Positions 12,648 through 23,300 are shown, counted from the first letter of the stretch. The stretch: 64,000 bases of DNA from Siderastrea siderea (GCA_964030785.1 OZ034974.1:48680355-48744354); one strand, 5' to 3'. Numbers and translations: made by a program. Notes: generated by a model from the sequence alone, not told the origin.

Positions 12648-13430
12648 AAAAATAGTCAGGAATTGTTTGGTAATAGGTGCCGTTGGTTGTCATACAATAA
12701 CACCTATGTTTCGGCAGGTACTGCCTCCTTCAAGGACACTAATTGCCTTAGCAGTAATGCCTAAATATCGGTGTCATTATATGATCAACCAGGGACGGCG
12801 GAGCCGGAGGGGCTGGGGGGCTTTAGCCCCCCCCCCCACTTTTGAGGAGGATGACATTTTATTTTGTTTTAGTATATGGTACGTATAAAGAAATTAAAAA
12901 AAAGGAGAACAAGAAAACGAAAGAATTCTCTTCAGGTTATTCTCCCAAAGAAAAAGAGTATTTGCCAGATGAAACTAGTGTTTAAATTGTTATTGCTTGA
13001 TTAAGTCACATGAATTTACAAAGCTACAACTTTATACAAACCTCGTCGGAAACTTTTCGTGTTTACGTATTTTTAACATTTTCTCAGCGTATGCTTCCTT
13101 CCCACAGACGGGAAGCTTGTGTCAAAAAACTGCAGGTTAGCGTAGGAGACCGGAAGGCTGAGAAATAACCTCCAAAATATTGCTGTAAGCACTAAAAGTA
13201 CCTTTCATTTCACCCTTTATCCAGGCTAATTATTTCAAGAAGTATCTCGCGGAGAATGCTGTAAATACGATTTCCGAGACTCTAGATTTCAAAATTTTCT
13301 GGGGAGGATGCCCCCAGACCCCCCTACCAACTCGCGCCTCTGGCGCTCGTTTTCAGCCCCCCCCACTTCAAAATACGCTCCGCCGTCCCTGTCAACAGCG
13401 CCTATAACCATTTTCTGACTATTTTATTAT
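12648..13430. mobile_element. Host MITE split by a nested insertion
   Basis: The left end (aaatagtcaggaattgtttg, then taataggtgccgttg) is the imperfect inverse of the right end (caacagcgcctataaccatt, then ttctgactatttt). The interior is interrupted by the element at 12790-13391. No transposase was seen. Confidence 0.55.
12790..13391. mobile_element. Nested DNA transposon with cagggacggcggagc ends
   Basis: The left end cagggacggcggagc and right end gctccgccgtccctg are exact inverted repeats. TCAAC precedes the left end and follows the right end, consistent with a 5-bp target duplication. Subterminal C-rich and G-rich tracts (gccccccccccccac, ccccccc) flank the interior. It inserted into the MITE at 12648-13430. 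Its superfamily is uncertain; hAT-like is possible. Confidence 0.65.
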
Positions 13431-15289
13431 TATTATTTATTTGGCACTTAAAATTTGTTTATCCTGCTGTATTTAAAGGGATCAAATTTTCAATTTGCGC
13501 AAAGCAGTTTGCACAATAAATGTTTGAACAAGTAATTAGGAGAGTGGGTGCTGTCTCAAAATAGCGTGAAACTGTGGCCAAGTCCATTGAAAGCTTTTCA
13601 CCTTCAGGCCAAAACAACACAACAAAAATTTGAAAACTTTTGTAATTTTCATGCTTCAAGAGTTTTGTCAAGCTATGACTGTTTAGTAAATATAAATCAC
13701 CACACAATAGTACTCAGAAAAAGAAAGTTAAGTAGATTGACTTGTCCCCACTCTCCTAACACACCTGATCAATCATTGATTGATCAAACTGCTTTGCTCA
13801 AATTGAAAATTTAATCCCCTTAAACACAACTAGAAATTCGTTCTATCAACTTTATTGGTCTCAAAATTTACAAAGGACCAAAAAGGAATTGCGCGAACGG
13901 GAAAATAATGTTACCCATGCGAGGCGCAACCCTAAAAAACTAGTATGGTGATAAAAATCTTAAATTAAAAAAAAAAAAGTACAATAAATCTAATTAATTA
14001 CTTATAGTTAAAAATTATAGTTAAAAATCTAATTATTACTTATAACTATAGTTTAAAAACAAGATGCAGATAATATTAGTCTCAAAAATTAAGAGCGGTG
14101 GCAAGGGCAGTTACGGAAGAGGAACCAGGTGCAGGGCATAAACAAACAGGGCATAAACAACAGGATAAACAAAGTTTAATGCCAAATAAATAAGATTGTT
14201 AAAATTAGTTCTATAGACAACGACAAATCTAACGACAACGACAATTCTATATACAACGACAAATCTAACGTTTCTAGAATTTGCAGACCTTATTTGCAAA
14301 TATTTATTACTCAGCCGTCAACTTCAAACTTTTTTAAACGGTATCAAGTTTTCCGTTTGCGCAGTCAATGTTTGGCCTAATGGCTAAAAGGCTTTAAAGG
14401 ATTTGGTGTCAGTTTAACGCTAAGAGGATTCAGTGAAGGAAAGGGAAAAACATATCCAACATTTAAAAACGTTTGTAATTTTGATAGTCAAAGGCCTTCT
14501 TCAAGCTATGACTGTTTTCTTAACATGTGTCACAACACAGTTGTACTGGGGAAAAGTAGCTAAGTAGGCTAACTTGTCTCTAGTCTCCAACTTATTCTGA
14601 TCAAACATAGATTGCGCAAACTTCTTTGGTGCAAATTGAAAGTTTGATTTGTTTTAAAAAGGTGACAGCTGTTTGATAAATTATTACAAATGAGGTCTGC
14701 TAGGACTAATTTTAGCGATCTCATTTGTCTAATTTGCCTAGCAGCTTTGTTTATCCTGCTGTGTCTCATCATAGCGTTACGCTGGCGCCAAAGCTATTAA
14801 GAGCTTTTTACCCATAGGCCAAAATTATGTTTGCAGCGTCACGCCATATTTCAAATTTTATCAAAACGTTTCTAGAGAAGAAAGAGAAAAACAAAGCAAT
14901 GTTTAAAAGCGTTTGCAATTTTGTTTATTAGAGACTTTCGTCAAGCTATGACTGTTAAGTACGTAAATATGTATATCCCCACACAATTGTACACGGAAGA
15001 AGAATATAGTAGACAAACTCCTTCATAGTCTCCCAATGCACTCTGATCAAATATTGATTGCGCAAACTCCTTTAGGCAAATTGAAAATATGATCCCGTTT
15101 AAACAAGTAAAAACTTTCAGCTGACTAATTTTAGCAATCATATTTATTCAACTTGAGTAGCAGCTTTGTTTATCCTGCTGTTTCCTAACATAGCGTGAAA
15201 TTGTTGCCAATTGCATTAAAAGCTTTTTACCCTCTGGCCAAAATATATCCATGACCTAGGATTAAGGATAAAAAAAACCATATTTAATA

Positions 15290-15381
15290 CACAGTGATCA
15301 GAATAAAAGCCCCACCTCACTTTATTAGGAGCAGTTTACTAAGGCCCAGCACATAGTAAGCCTCATTGAAGTGACATCAAA
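15290..15381 (+). promoter_or_regulatory. Possible proximal promoter of the NLR gene
   Basis: An AT-rich tract with a TATA-like gaataaaagcccc at about 15301 lies 80 bp before the start codon. The start itself sits in the acceptable context caaaATGg at 15382. This is a motif-level suggestion only. Confidence 0.25.
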
Positions 15382-18300
15382 ATGGAAAGTCTTAAGGATT
15401 TGTTCACTCCTAAAGCATTTAACAAACTCAGTTATGTGCCACTGGTTTGCTGGATTGCTTTGGGAGGACTTCTCCTTGGAATCTTTGCGGATATGGAAAA
15501 CAGCGAATCAAGATATGATTTCAGCTGCGGCACAAAAATGACAAAAAGCAACAAGGATCTTATCGAAGGGAAGTGTTTGGAGCAATACAACAAGCGATAC
15601 AACAAACTTGGTATACCTGTCTACAGCTATGTTATAATGAACTTTTCGTTCATTGCGTTTGTGGCTGTGATTTACTCCCAGATCGTAAAGTCAAGAGTTA
15701 AAGACCTGAAATCGGCCAACCCAGAACCCGAAGGACAGGTTCCACAGGGAAACCCAACAAGTCGACGCCTGTTTGCTGCTTACATTTGCCAACTAGCCTT
15801 AAGGATTTCTTTGGGGATTATTTTTATTGTCCTGCAAACCCAAGTGCAGTATCCCTATAAGTTTCCTTCAAACTTTAAGTGTATCTTAATGGCAAGAGCA
15901 GTCAATAATTCGGTTAATTCATCTATCAACGTGACACAAGTCTACGAATGCCACAGTCGAAGGGCAACTAAGAAAACATTCTGGACCAATGCTGTGAGTG
16001 TGATAAATGGGACTTTTGCTTTTCTCGTTTTTATTGAGATTGTCTTGATCCTGTCAAGACTAGTAAGGAAAGGAAAACCGTTCATGGAAGACAAAACGTT
16101 TTATGCTGATCATCTAAAATCAAACTCCGATCCCACCCACAGAGAGTCAACACAAGATGAACAAAATGAAATACCTCTACAAGAGCTGCAAGTAACGCCG
16201 GAGGCTCAGGACGAACGAACAACACAAACGTCACAAGAAGCACACCTACAAACTACAGCCATTCGACAAGAAACAGATCAAGAACAATCCGCATTGGAAA
16301 ACGATCAATCAAAGCTGCAAACATTTTTCCAGAGAATGAAGGACATTGTCATAGAAAACACGGAATATCATACGGATCTTAAACAACCCATTAAACGACC
16401 TAACCCAGGCGAGGGATCAGCAAAAGATCTTAAAATTGACACTATCTATACCAATTTGAAGATCCAAGAAGGCAGAGCAAAATATGATTTTCCTGAAGAC
16501 AGACACGAGCAACTCAAGGTATATCCCCAATCCAACATGAATAAGTCTGACTTTAAACGACCAGAAGATATTATTGATGCTGAACACAAGAATATTCTCG
16601 TCGTTGGCCGCCCAGGCATTGGAAAAACATTATTCTGTACTAAGCTTCTTCGAGACTGGGCATTCGGCAGGGCGTTCAACAAGGAACAAAATTTAGAAAC
16701 GTGTTTTGATGCAGCCTTTCTTCTGAAATTCAGGCGCTTTTCAGGAGCTGAGTCCACTAACCTTCGCGAGCTGCTGTGTGCCTCAGAATACTCAACACAT
16801 CTGGATGAAGAGATCTGGAACTATATCCTACAAAACCCAACTAAAGTACTCTTGGTGTTTGATGGAATTGACGAGTTTCCTACAAAGTCAGAAATCGCTA
16901 ATGATTACAGAAATACCACAGTAGAAGAGAAGATGCCTTTCCATGCCCTCTACAACAAAATAGCATCGGGAAGGCTTTTAAAAGGAGCCACACTAATAAC
17001 AACAACACGGCCCACTGCGGTGGAATGCGTCAATCACCTTCACTTCGACAGAACAGTTGAAGTTCTTGGATTTTCATCTGAGCAAGTCGAAGAATATGTG
17101 GAGAAGTTCACTGGAGATGACAGGGAGAAAGGAGAAAAAATGTGGCAACACATCAGCAGCCACATGAACATCTTTTCATTCTGTTATATCCCAGTGAACT
17201 GTTTTATCATTTGTCACTGCTTGCTGCAATTGCTAACGAACTCTACCTCGGTACGAAACCTTCCCACCAAGCTTACCGAAATTTACAGCATCGCCATCAA
17301 GATATTCTTCTTCAAGCACAATCGTGATAAATACAGCCACTCTAAAACTAAGCTAGAAACTTACGTCAATAAAAAATTCGATGAGCTTCAACCTGAAAAT
17401 GACGAGGTGTTCAAGAAACTGGGAAAAATCGCTTTTGATGGGATTAACGAAAGAAGGCTGATCTTTGGAACAAACGAACTTAACGGGCTGGAGGATTGTG
17501 GGCTGCTCCATCGTTTACCTGATCAAGCCGGACGTGGTGGACTTAAACCGAGCGAAGCACAGTACTGCTTCACTCACCTAACTGTGCAAGAGTTTCTAGC
17601 CGCAAAACATGTGATCGACACTAAAGATGACGAACAAATAAAGAAATTTGTTTGCGATAAAATAGAAGACGGTGCCTGGCAGGTAGTAATACAGTTTGTT
17701 GCCGGACTGCTTGGAGAACTAGAAGTGCCAACGACACATGTTTTTGCCGACCTACTCCCTGTGAAGACAGAACAGAGAGGCGAAAGTGAACTGACAGGAA
17801 TTTACTGGCGTGAGACGAGTGAAGAGCGACACAAATTGACGTGCTGGCCGGCTCAAAGAGACAAATATTTAGCACTGAACCTATGCAAGTGTTTACTCGA
17901 GATCGATGAAAATGATACAGTAATTCAACAGAAATTAGTGAAGATCGATTTTAATGCTGTAGTTATTAGAGGATGTAGCATTGGACCTGTTGACTGTGCA
18001 GCTATAGTACATCTTCTTAAAAATGCCAAGGGAACATTATGCATGAGTTTGGAGAGAAACAAAATTGGACCGCTCGGCTGTACAGAAATTCTTAAGTTAA
18101 TTGATAATAGTGACCACGATAAGAATAATTATAACGTCACAAGCTTAAACCTCGCTGATAACAACATAACCGATGAAGGTGTAACACTGCTGGCTGACGC
18201 ACTAAAGCACAGCGAATGTAAACTAACACACTTAAACCTCGCTTATAACAACATAACCGATAAAGGTGTAACACAGCTGGCTGACGCACTAAAGCACAGC

Positions 18301-18795
18301 GAATGTAAACTAACACACTTAAACCTCATTGCTAACAACATAACCGATAAAGGTGTAACGCAGTTGGCTGACGCACTAAAGCACAGCGAATGTAAACTAA
18401 CATACTTAGACCTCATGAAAAACAACATAACCGATAAAGGTGTAACGCAGCTGGCTGACGCACTAAAGCACAGCGAATGTAAACTAACATACTTAGACCT
18501 CATGAAAAACAACATAACCGATAAAGGTGTAACACAGCTGACTGACGCACTAAAGCACAGCGAATGTAAACTAACATACTTAAACCTCGCTATTAACAAC
18601 ATAACCGATAAAGGTGTAACACAGTTGGCTGACGCACTAAAGCACAGCGAATGTAAACTAACATACTTAGACCTCGCTATTAACAACATAACCGATAAAG
18701 GTGTAACACTGCTGGCTGACGCACTAAAGCACAGCGAATGTAAACTAACACCAGGGGTTTCAATAAAATTTGAAGTAGGCAGCTCGTCTGAATAG
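15382..18795 (+). CDS. Connexin-like four-TM NACHT-LRR (NLR) protein, C-terminus truncated by an insertion
   Basis: One uninterrupted frame of 1137 residues. Residues 1-230 form a membrane domain with hydrophobic spans at about 20-36, 78-100, 131-152 and 203-226. The first outer loop has FSCGTK and EGKC (C49, C65); the second has FKC (C167) and VYECHSRRATKKTFW (C190), with three N-glycosylation sequons. Spacing and the C..SR.T.KT motif resemble connexin loop E2/TM4; this is inference. A charged Gln/Glu-rich linker (231-390) leads to NACHT: P-loop GRPGIGKT (409-416), Walker B LLVFDGIDEFP (490-500), TLITTTRPT, then FTHLTVQEFLAAKHV near 730. LRRs of the form NNITDKGVTQLADALKHSE fill about 918-1125. 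The last 12 residues and the stop come from inserted DNA. NLRs are cytosolic immune sensors; a membrane-anchored one would place NACHT-LRR on the cytosolic face. Confidence 0.85.
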   Translation: MESLKDLFTPKAFNKLSYVPLVCWIALGGLLLGIFADMENSESRYDFSCGTKMTKSNKDLIEGKCLEQYNKRYNKLGIPVYSYVIMNFSFIAFVAVIYSQIVKSRVKDLKSANPEPEGQVPQGNPTSRRLFAAYICQLALRISLGIIFIVLQTQVQYPYKFPSNFKCILMARAVNNSVNSSINVTQVYECHSRRATKKTFWTNAVSVINGTFAFLVFIEIVLILSRLVRKGKPFMEDKTFYADHLKSNSDPTHRESTQDEQNEIPLQELQVTPEAQDERTTQTSQEAHLQTTAIRQETDQEQSALENDQSKLQTFFQRMKDIVIENTEYHTDLKQPIKRPNPGEGSAKDLKIDTIYTNLKIQEGRAKYDFPEDRHEQLKVYPQSNMNKSDFKRPEDIIDAEHKNILVVGRPGIGKTLFCTKLLRDWAFGRAFNKEQNLETCFDAAFLLKFRRFSGAESTNLRELLCASEYSTHLDEEIWNYILQNPTKVLLVFDGIDEFPTKSEIANDYRNTTVEEKMPFHALYNKIASGRLLKGATLITTTRPTAVECVNHLHFDRTVEVLGFSSEQVEEYVEKFTGDDREKGEKMWQHISSHMNIFSFCYIPVNCFIICHCLLQLLTNSTSVRNLPTKLTEIYSIAIKIFFFKHNRDKYSHSKTKLETYVNKKFDELQPENDEVFKKLGKIAFDGINERRLIFGTNELNGLEDCGLLHRLPDQAGRGGLKPSEAQYCFTHLTVQEFLAAKHVIDTKDDEQIKKFVCDKIEDGAWQVVIQFVAGLLGELEVPTTHVFADLLPVKTEQRGESELTGIYWRETSEERHKLTCWPAQRDKYLALNLCKCLLEIDENDTVIQQKLVKIDFNAVVIRGCSIGPVDCAAIVHLLKNAKGTLCMSLERNKIGPLGCTEILKLIDNSDHDKNNYNVTSLNLADNNITDEGVTLLADALKHSECKLTHLNLAYNNITDKGVTQLADALKHSECKLTHLNLIANNITDKGVTQLADALKHSECKLTYLDLMKNNITDKGVTQLADALKHSECKLTYLDLMKNNITDKGVTQLTDALKHSECKLTYLNLAINNITDKGVTQLADALKHSECKLTYLDLAINNITDKGVTLLADALKHSECKLTPGVSIKFEVGSSSE
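18134..18750 (+). repeat. 84-bp LRR-coding tandem array, part 1 (about 7 copies)
   Basis: Each unit encodes one 28-residue LRR. The block gacgcactaaagcacagcga is identical in every unit and recurs exactly every 84 bp. Differences are confined mainly to the three or four codons after the conserved Leu-Asn/Asp-Leu, which lie on the predicted exposed face. Homogeneity at DNA level, including silent sites, indicates recent unit duplication or gene conversion. Confidence 0.95.
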
Positions 18796-18929
18796 AGTAA
18801 CCGACTGTATCAACTAGGGGTTTGAAACAATCTTCCTTTAATTACTTTAACTTAGGGCAAAAAGTAGCCGACTTTTCTGAGCGAAATAGCCGACGCTTTT
18901 CGTCGGCCGTCGGTGCTTATTGAAAGCAC
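18751..18929 (+). mobile_element. Insertion splitting the LRR array
   Basis: Repeat periodicity stops after aaactaaca and resumes at cacttaaacctcc. The intervening 0.18 kb carries aggggtttcaat and its imperfect partner aggggtttgaaa, plus a GC-richer stem (agccgacttttctgagcgaa to cgtcggccgtcggtg). It introduces TAG at 18793. It does not resemble an LRR unit and looks like a short mobile sequence. A splice reading (gtttca to gaaag) would join the flanks out of frame. Confidence 0.6.
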
Positions 18930-19461
18930 TGTAACACACTTAAACCTCCGTAGTAACAACATAACCGATAAAGGTGTAACACAGCTGGCTGACGCACTAA
19001 AGCACAGCGAATGTAAACTAACATACTTAGACCTCGCTATTAACAACATAACCGATAAAGGTGTAACACTGCTGGCTGACGCACTAAAGCACAGCGAATG
19101 TAAACTAACACACTTAAACCTCCGTAGTAACAACCTAACCGATAAAGGTGTAACACAGCTGACTGACGCACTAAAGCACAGCGAATGTAAACTAACATAC
19201 TTAAACCTCGCTATTAACAACATAACCGATAAAGGTGTAACACAGTTGGCTGACGCACTAAAGCACAGCGAATGTAAACTAACACACTTAAACCTCATAC
19301 ATAACAACATAACCGATAAAGGTGTAACACAGCTGGCTGACGCACTAAAGCACAGCGAATGTAAACTAACATACTTAAACCTCATGGTTAACAACATAAC
19401 CGATGAAGGTAAAAAGCTCTTGGCTCAAGCAAGGTCATTAAAAACTCAAATCAATTATTAA
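18930..19461 (+). pseudogene. Detached C-terminal LRRs of the NLR
   Basis: Six more 84-bp LRR units continue the array and end in a natural-looking C-terminus (NNITDEGKKLLAQARSLKTQ, then INY and TAA at 19459-19461). The open frame formally extends from 18913. They almost certainly belonged to the upstream NLR before the 18751-18929 insertion. An AATAAA at about 19566 could end the combined transcript. They could still be translated if the insertion is spliced out in a way I cannot see. Confidence 0.75.
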
Positions 19462-20960
19462 GACAGTTTTCAGACCTCATAGGAGTAAGTCTGGAGTGTT
19501 CATGGTTAAAGTTAAAATAGTCAAAAAATTGTACGCATTATTTTTGCAGTGGGCGATGTAGTACAAATAAAAATGAACAGAGAAGTTCACAACAAATTTC
19601 AGTGACCCAAAAACACTTTATTGCACCTCTAAATAACCTAATACAAAGATAACATTAAAAGGGTGTCACCTCGCTGTTTTGGCAATCAGTTGAAATGACC
19701 TCCAGAAGTTTTTGTCAGCTCAAACGTCTTCAGCTTTGATTAGCATGTCTCGTTTCTCCATTATTACCACTTACGGAACAAAAATGCCATTTTCGTCCCA
19801 AAAAGATTCGATACACAAAGGACAATGAGAAAAGACAAAAACTGTTAAACTGAAACAGAGAAAATTACCACGAATAGACCAAAAATTTGACTATGTCCGC
19901 TTGTTTCCTGTGCAGTCTGCATTTCGGATCAAAAGCAGCCAATCACAAACTCACACGCAGCGTGTTTCCTCTGCAGTCAGCATTTCGGCAGGAAATCAGC
20001 CAATCAGAATCTGAATTTAAGATCTGTTTCCTCTGCAGTCAGCATTTCAGACCTGTTTCCTCTGCAGTCTGCATTTTTATTTCATTAGCCAATCACGAGA
20101 AGGAGGAAAAATTTCGATCCTAAAAATCCTAAAAGCTTTGTTTGAGAACCTGCGTGTAAGGGAATTATTTTAAAAATGGGGGGAAAATGTTTGGAAAAAT
20201 AACTTATGCGGATTTTTTTTAAAATAAAGACAAATTTCGTACATTCCGGGAATTTTAAATATTTAATTGATTTGCTGATAAGGAAATAAACATCATGGAT
20301 TTCTACACTGTCATATACAGGTTTAAAATTGATAATAAACAGGCTTTATTGGAAGTTCGAGTGAGTGGGTGGGTGGGTGGGAGAGGCAAGTAAACTTAAC
20401 GGTCATTTGATTTATTAGAAGTTTAGAATTTTGTTGAAGTTTTCTAGTGAAAATATTAATCAAATGAAAATGTTATTTGTAAGAAAGCAAGATATTGCAC
20501 CCGAACATGTGATGTTGCAATAAAACGATTCAAAAATGAACATTGTACATAAGGCTAATATTATTTTATAGATTTCTTGACAAAGACTGTATGAATATCA
20601 AGTCACTGGTTTTTCATCTTTATTAAAATGTGGAAACTGTGAGTACAATATATCGCTGCAATAAAATTAGTTTACAACAACTATATTGTACGAGGACAGT
20701 GCTCCTAAGTTCTGTGATTAAATAAAATGTCCATATGAAGTTGCATTATATACTGTTATGTCTTCACTAAAGTTGATTTGTCCCTACGAAGAAACCGAGG
20801 AGTCACTCCAGGAAAATCATCAAGGCTCCATTCCCAAGATCAAAATTTCAATTCTCCCTACTGTTTGACATACTTCGTTTAAAGATAGTCATGAGAATTT
20901 GGTGGTACATCAAGACAATATCCCCAGGTTATGATTTTCTTTGTTATTAACGACTGTTCG
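19462..20960. other. Intergenic AT-rich DNA with a short minisatellite
   Basis: Between about 19896 and 20075 the phrase gtttcctctgcagtcagcat (with ctgtgcagtctgcat variants) recurs four times, partly separated by agccaatcac words. The rest is AT-rich with gtgggtgggtggg near 20365. The reading frame across the minisatellite is incidental. Confidence 0.5.
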
Positions 20961-20966
20961 ACAAAT

Positions 20967-21431
20967 ACCGTATTTACTAGAATAAGCGCGCTTATTAAAT
21001 TTTTCGCGCCTCAAATGCGGCGCTTATTTAAAAATTGGACGCGACAAAGAAATCTTTTCTTTTTATTTTACGGTATATTTTCTATCTGTACGAAAATTTT
21101 ACAGTAACAAATAGAAGCGTCTTTTGATTGTCACCAATCGTCTCTTCCGGTACTTCAACAAAATGTCACTAAAATTGTAAGCAAGGAACAGAATGAAGTG
21201 CTCGGTCTCCTAGCTAGGTTAAAACGCTGTTTAAGCCAAACTATAAAAAGAAGCATCAGATCTTTCTAGGTTATTTTGAATGGAAAATTAGCGGTTTTTT
21301 AGTTATACGGAATTCCTCGAATAAGCGCCGCATCGGAACCGCGGCGCTTATTACCTTTTTTTGTCCCAAATGCAGCGCTTATTCGAGGGCGGCGCTTATT
21401 CGGGGGTGGCGCTTGTTCGAGTAAATACGGT
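20967..21431. mobile_element. DNA transposon remnant with accgtatttact ends
   Basis: The left end accgtatttactagaataag and right end cgagtaaatacggt are inverted repeats flanked by TA. The subterminal regions repeat gcgcttatt and aataagcgc words. Similar ends are widespread in invertebrate genomes. No transposase is present. Confidence 0.7.
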
Positions 21432-22890
21432 AATGCATCAAAATTATCACAAGAATTTGGATGTCGATCCCCATATTTTAGCGGTATATTAAAACAATGT
21501 ACCCATGTTGATCTTCCTATATATATATATTCTGTCCAGCCTCACAAACACTGTAGCGAGAAATAAAATGTTGATCACCCGAATTTGATGGTACATTAAG
21601 ACGACGTCACCCTCCGTGACAATTCTTTAAGCTGTCGTCACCCATCTCCTTGACAGTAATACAAATATTTTGGGAAAAATCGTACAATGGTTGCTTGGAA
21701 ACTTAATAAAAAAGAAAACAAAAACAACAAGAATAGCTTTTGGTGCGGAGCGACAACAGGAGTTCGAGGCAATCGAGTTGCTTAATGAAAACAAGAAAAG
21801 CCCTAGAGGGTATCAGTCCCAACTGTCGTAAGCTATTGAAACCCAGGGCTGAAAAGCTGCACACATTTAAGTGAAAAAGGGTAAAACGCAGTAGTGTTGA
21901 AAAGGACTGAAAAACAGAATTATATTAATATATAGAATCTAACATCTGAGTAGATATTTGGGGTAATTGAGGATTGTACTAAATCTAATTAGCAGCTCAT
22001 AAGACAAATCACTAAACGAACTCAGTATTGCCTTGAGGAAGACTTAATGGGGGCTCTTAATTGCAATCAAAGTCCTCAACTCTCCCCCCCCCCCCCCCTC
22101 CCCTTTTCCTCCACTGAGAAACAAATCCATTACAAATAGTTCAAACCCCAGAGGATACTCCTTATAGTGGGCTAAGTGGGGCTCCGCCCGAAAGGGGTGC
22201 CCTTTTTGGCGCTTGCAATATACGGAAGGGTAGGGAAATCTGTCGAATTTTTTAGTTAAGCTAAAACGGATAGCACCTAAGTCTAAGAACACGTAAAAAA
22301 ATTTTGGTAGAAGCCAAAGAAGCCTTCAAGCGACTGAAATCCCACGATACTGTACTTTTTTGGCTTTATCACTGAGACTTTTATGTTTTGTTCTAGGTAT
22401 ACAGAAACTTAATTATAAGTAACCCTTTCCCCACCTTCCCGGCAAGGTCGACTTAATGTGCACCCCAAAAACAAAAACACACTAGCTTTGCAGGTTAAGG
22501 CCGTTCATTATCATCGGTTCCATTTTACTTGAGTTGTACTTTTCAGCTTCCTTCTAGCATGAGTGACACGAGTTGTTTTCTTTCATTTCCTCTCTGCATT
22601 TTTTTATGTTTTACTAGCTGGATGGAGACGGCATTTGCGTGGTCTGTTGTAAATGCCCTATCAGATTTGAGAGGGAACAAAGAAAACGAGCGACTAAAAT
22701 TTCAGAGAAATTTAAACAGTCTCCACTCGGTTACTTCACCCCTTTCTTCAGATTCAGTAGTAATTACTGTATGTATGATACATTGGTTGGTGCACCCACT
22801 TTCAACCAGTAGATGGCCGGTTTGAGGCTGGTGTCATCATGCATAGCCTCTCTTTACCTCAGTGTATAATGGGTACCCTGTGTGAACAGT
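21432..22890. other. Intergenic DNA, no gene recognised
   Basis: It contains a (TA)n tract near 21519 and a poly-C tract near 22085. Short frames occur but have no recognisable domains, conserved motifs or splice support. Confidence 0.4.
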
Positions 22891-22924
22891 TAGGAAACTG
22901 ACAAAGTGCTGTTGGGAAACCTGA

Positions 22925-23300
22925 GACGGACCGGCATCCCATCTGGGCAGGGGGGGGGGGGAGGGAGAGAAGCAACATTCCTAGTTGATTCATATGTCCT
23001 TTGATGGACTAGCATCCCATCCAGGGGAATAGCCACACTCCTAGTTGATTCATGTGTCCCGTGATGAACTAGCATCCTGTCCAGCGGGGAATAGCAACAC
23101 TCCTAGTTGATTCATGTGTCCCGTGATGAACTAGCATCCTGTCCAGCGGGGAATAGCCACACTCCTAGTTGATTCATGTGTCCCGTGATGAACTAGCATC
23201 CTGTCCAGCGGGGAATAGCAACACTCCTAGTTGATTCATGTTGGATGTCTTTTGATGAGCTAGATTCATGTTGGGTGTCCTGTGATGGACTAGCATCCTA
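22925..23300. repeat. 62-bp tandem repeat
   Basis: The unit, built on cctagttgattcatgtgtcc and gaactagcatcctgtccagc, repeats with ctag starts at 22981, 23041, 23103, 23165 and 23227. The three central copies are nearly identical and the outer ones diverge. A G-rich run (about 22952) marks the left side. Confidence 0.8.

Larger units (their letters stand above)
9123..15290. repeat. Mosaic of a dispersed repeat (family C) upstream of the NLR
   Basis: At least ten copies of a block built around ccccactctcctaac, ttgcgcaaa and aaatttgatgcc occur in this stretch and in 5.8-7.6 kb. Forward copies lie near 9650, 10490, 12410, 13740, 14570 and 15030; inverted copies lie near 10750, 11220 and 13480. 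Copies are accompanied by tttatcctgctg, ttgcagaccttattt and gattcagtgaaggaa words. No protein is encoded. The last copy ends about 140 bp before the NLR start codon. Confidence 0.6.

Noticed and set aside
18243..19397. Long minus-strand frames opposite the LRR array
   Set aside because: They are the antisense of an 84-bp repeat that happens to lack stops; no independent features.
22890..23075. Minus-strand frame with repeated STR motifs
   Set aside because: Lies in the 62-bp tandem repeat; no other support.
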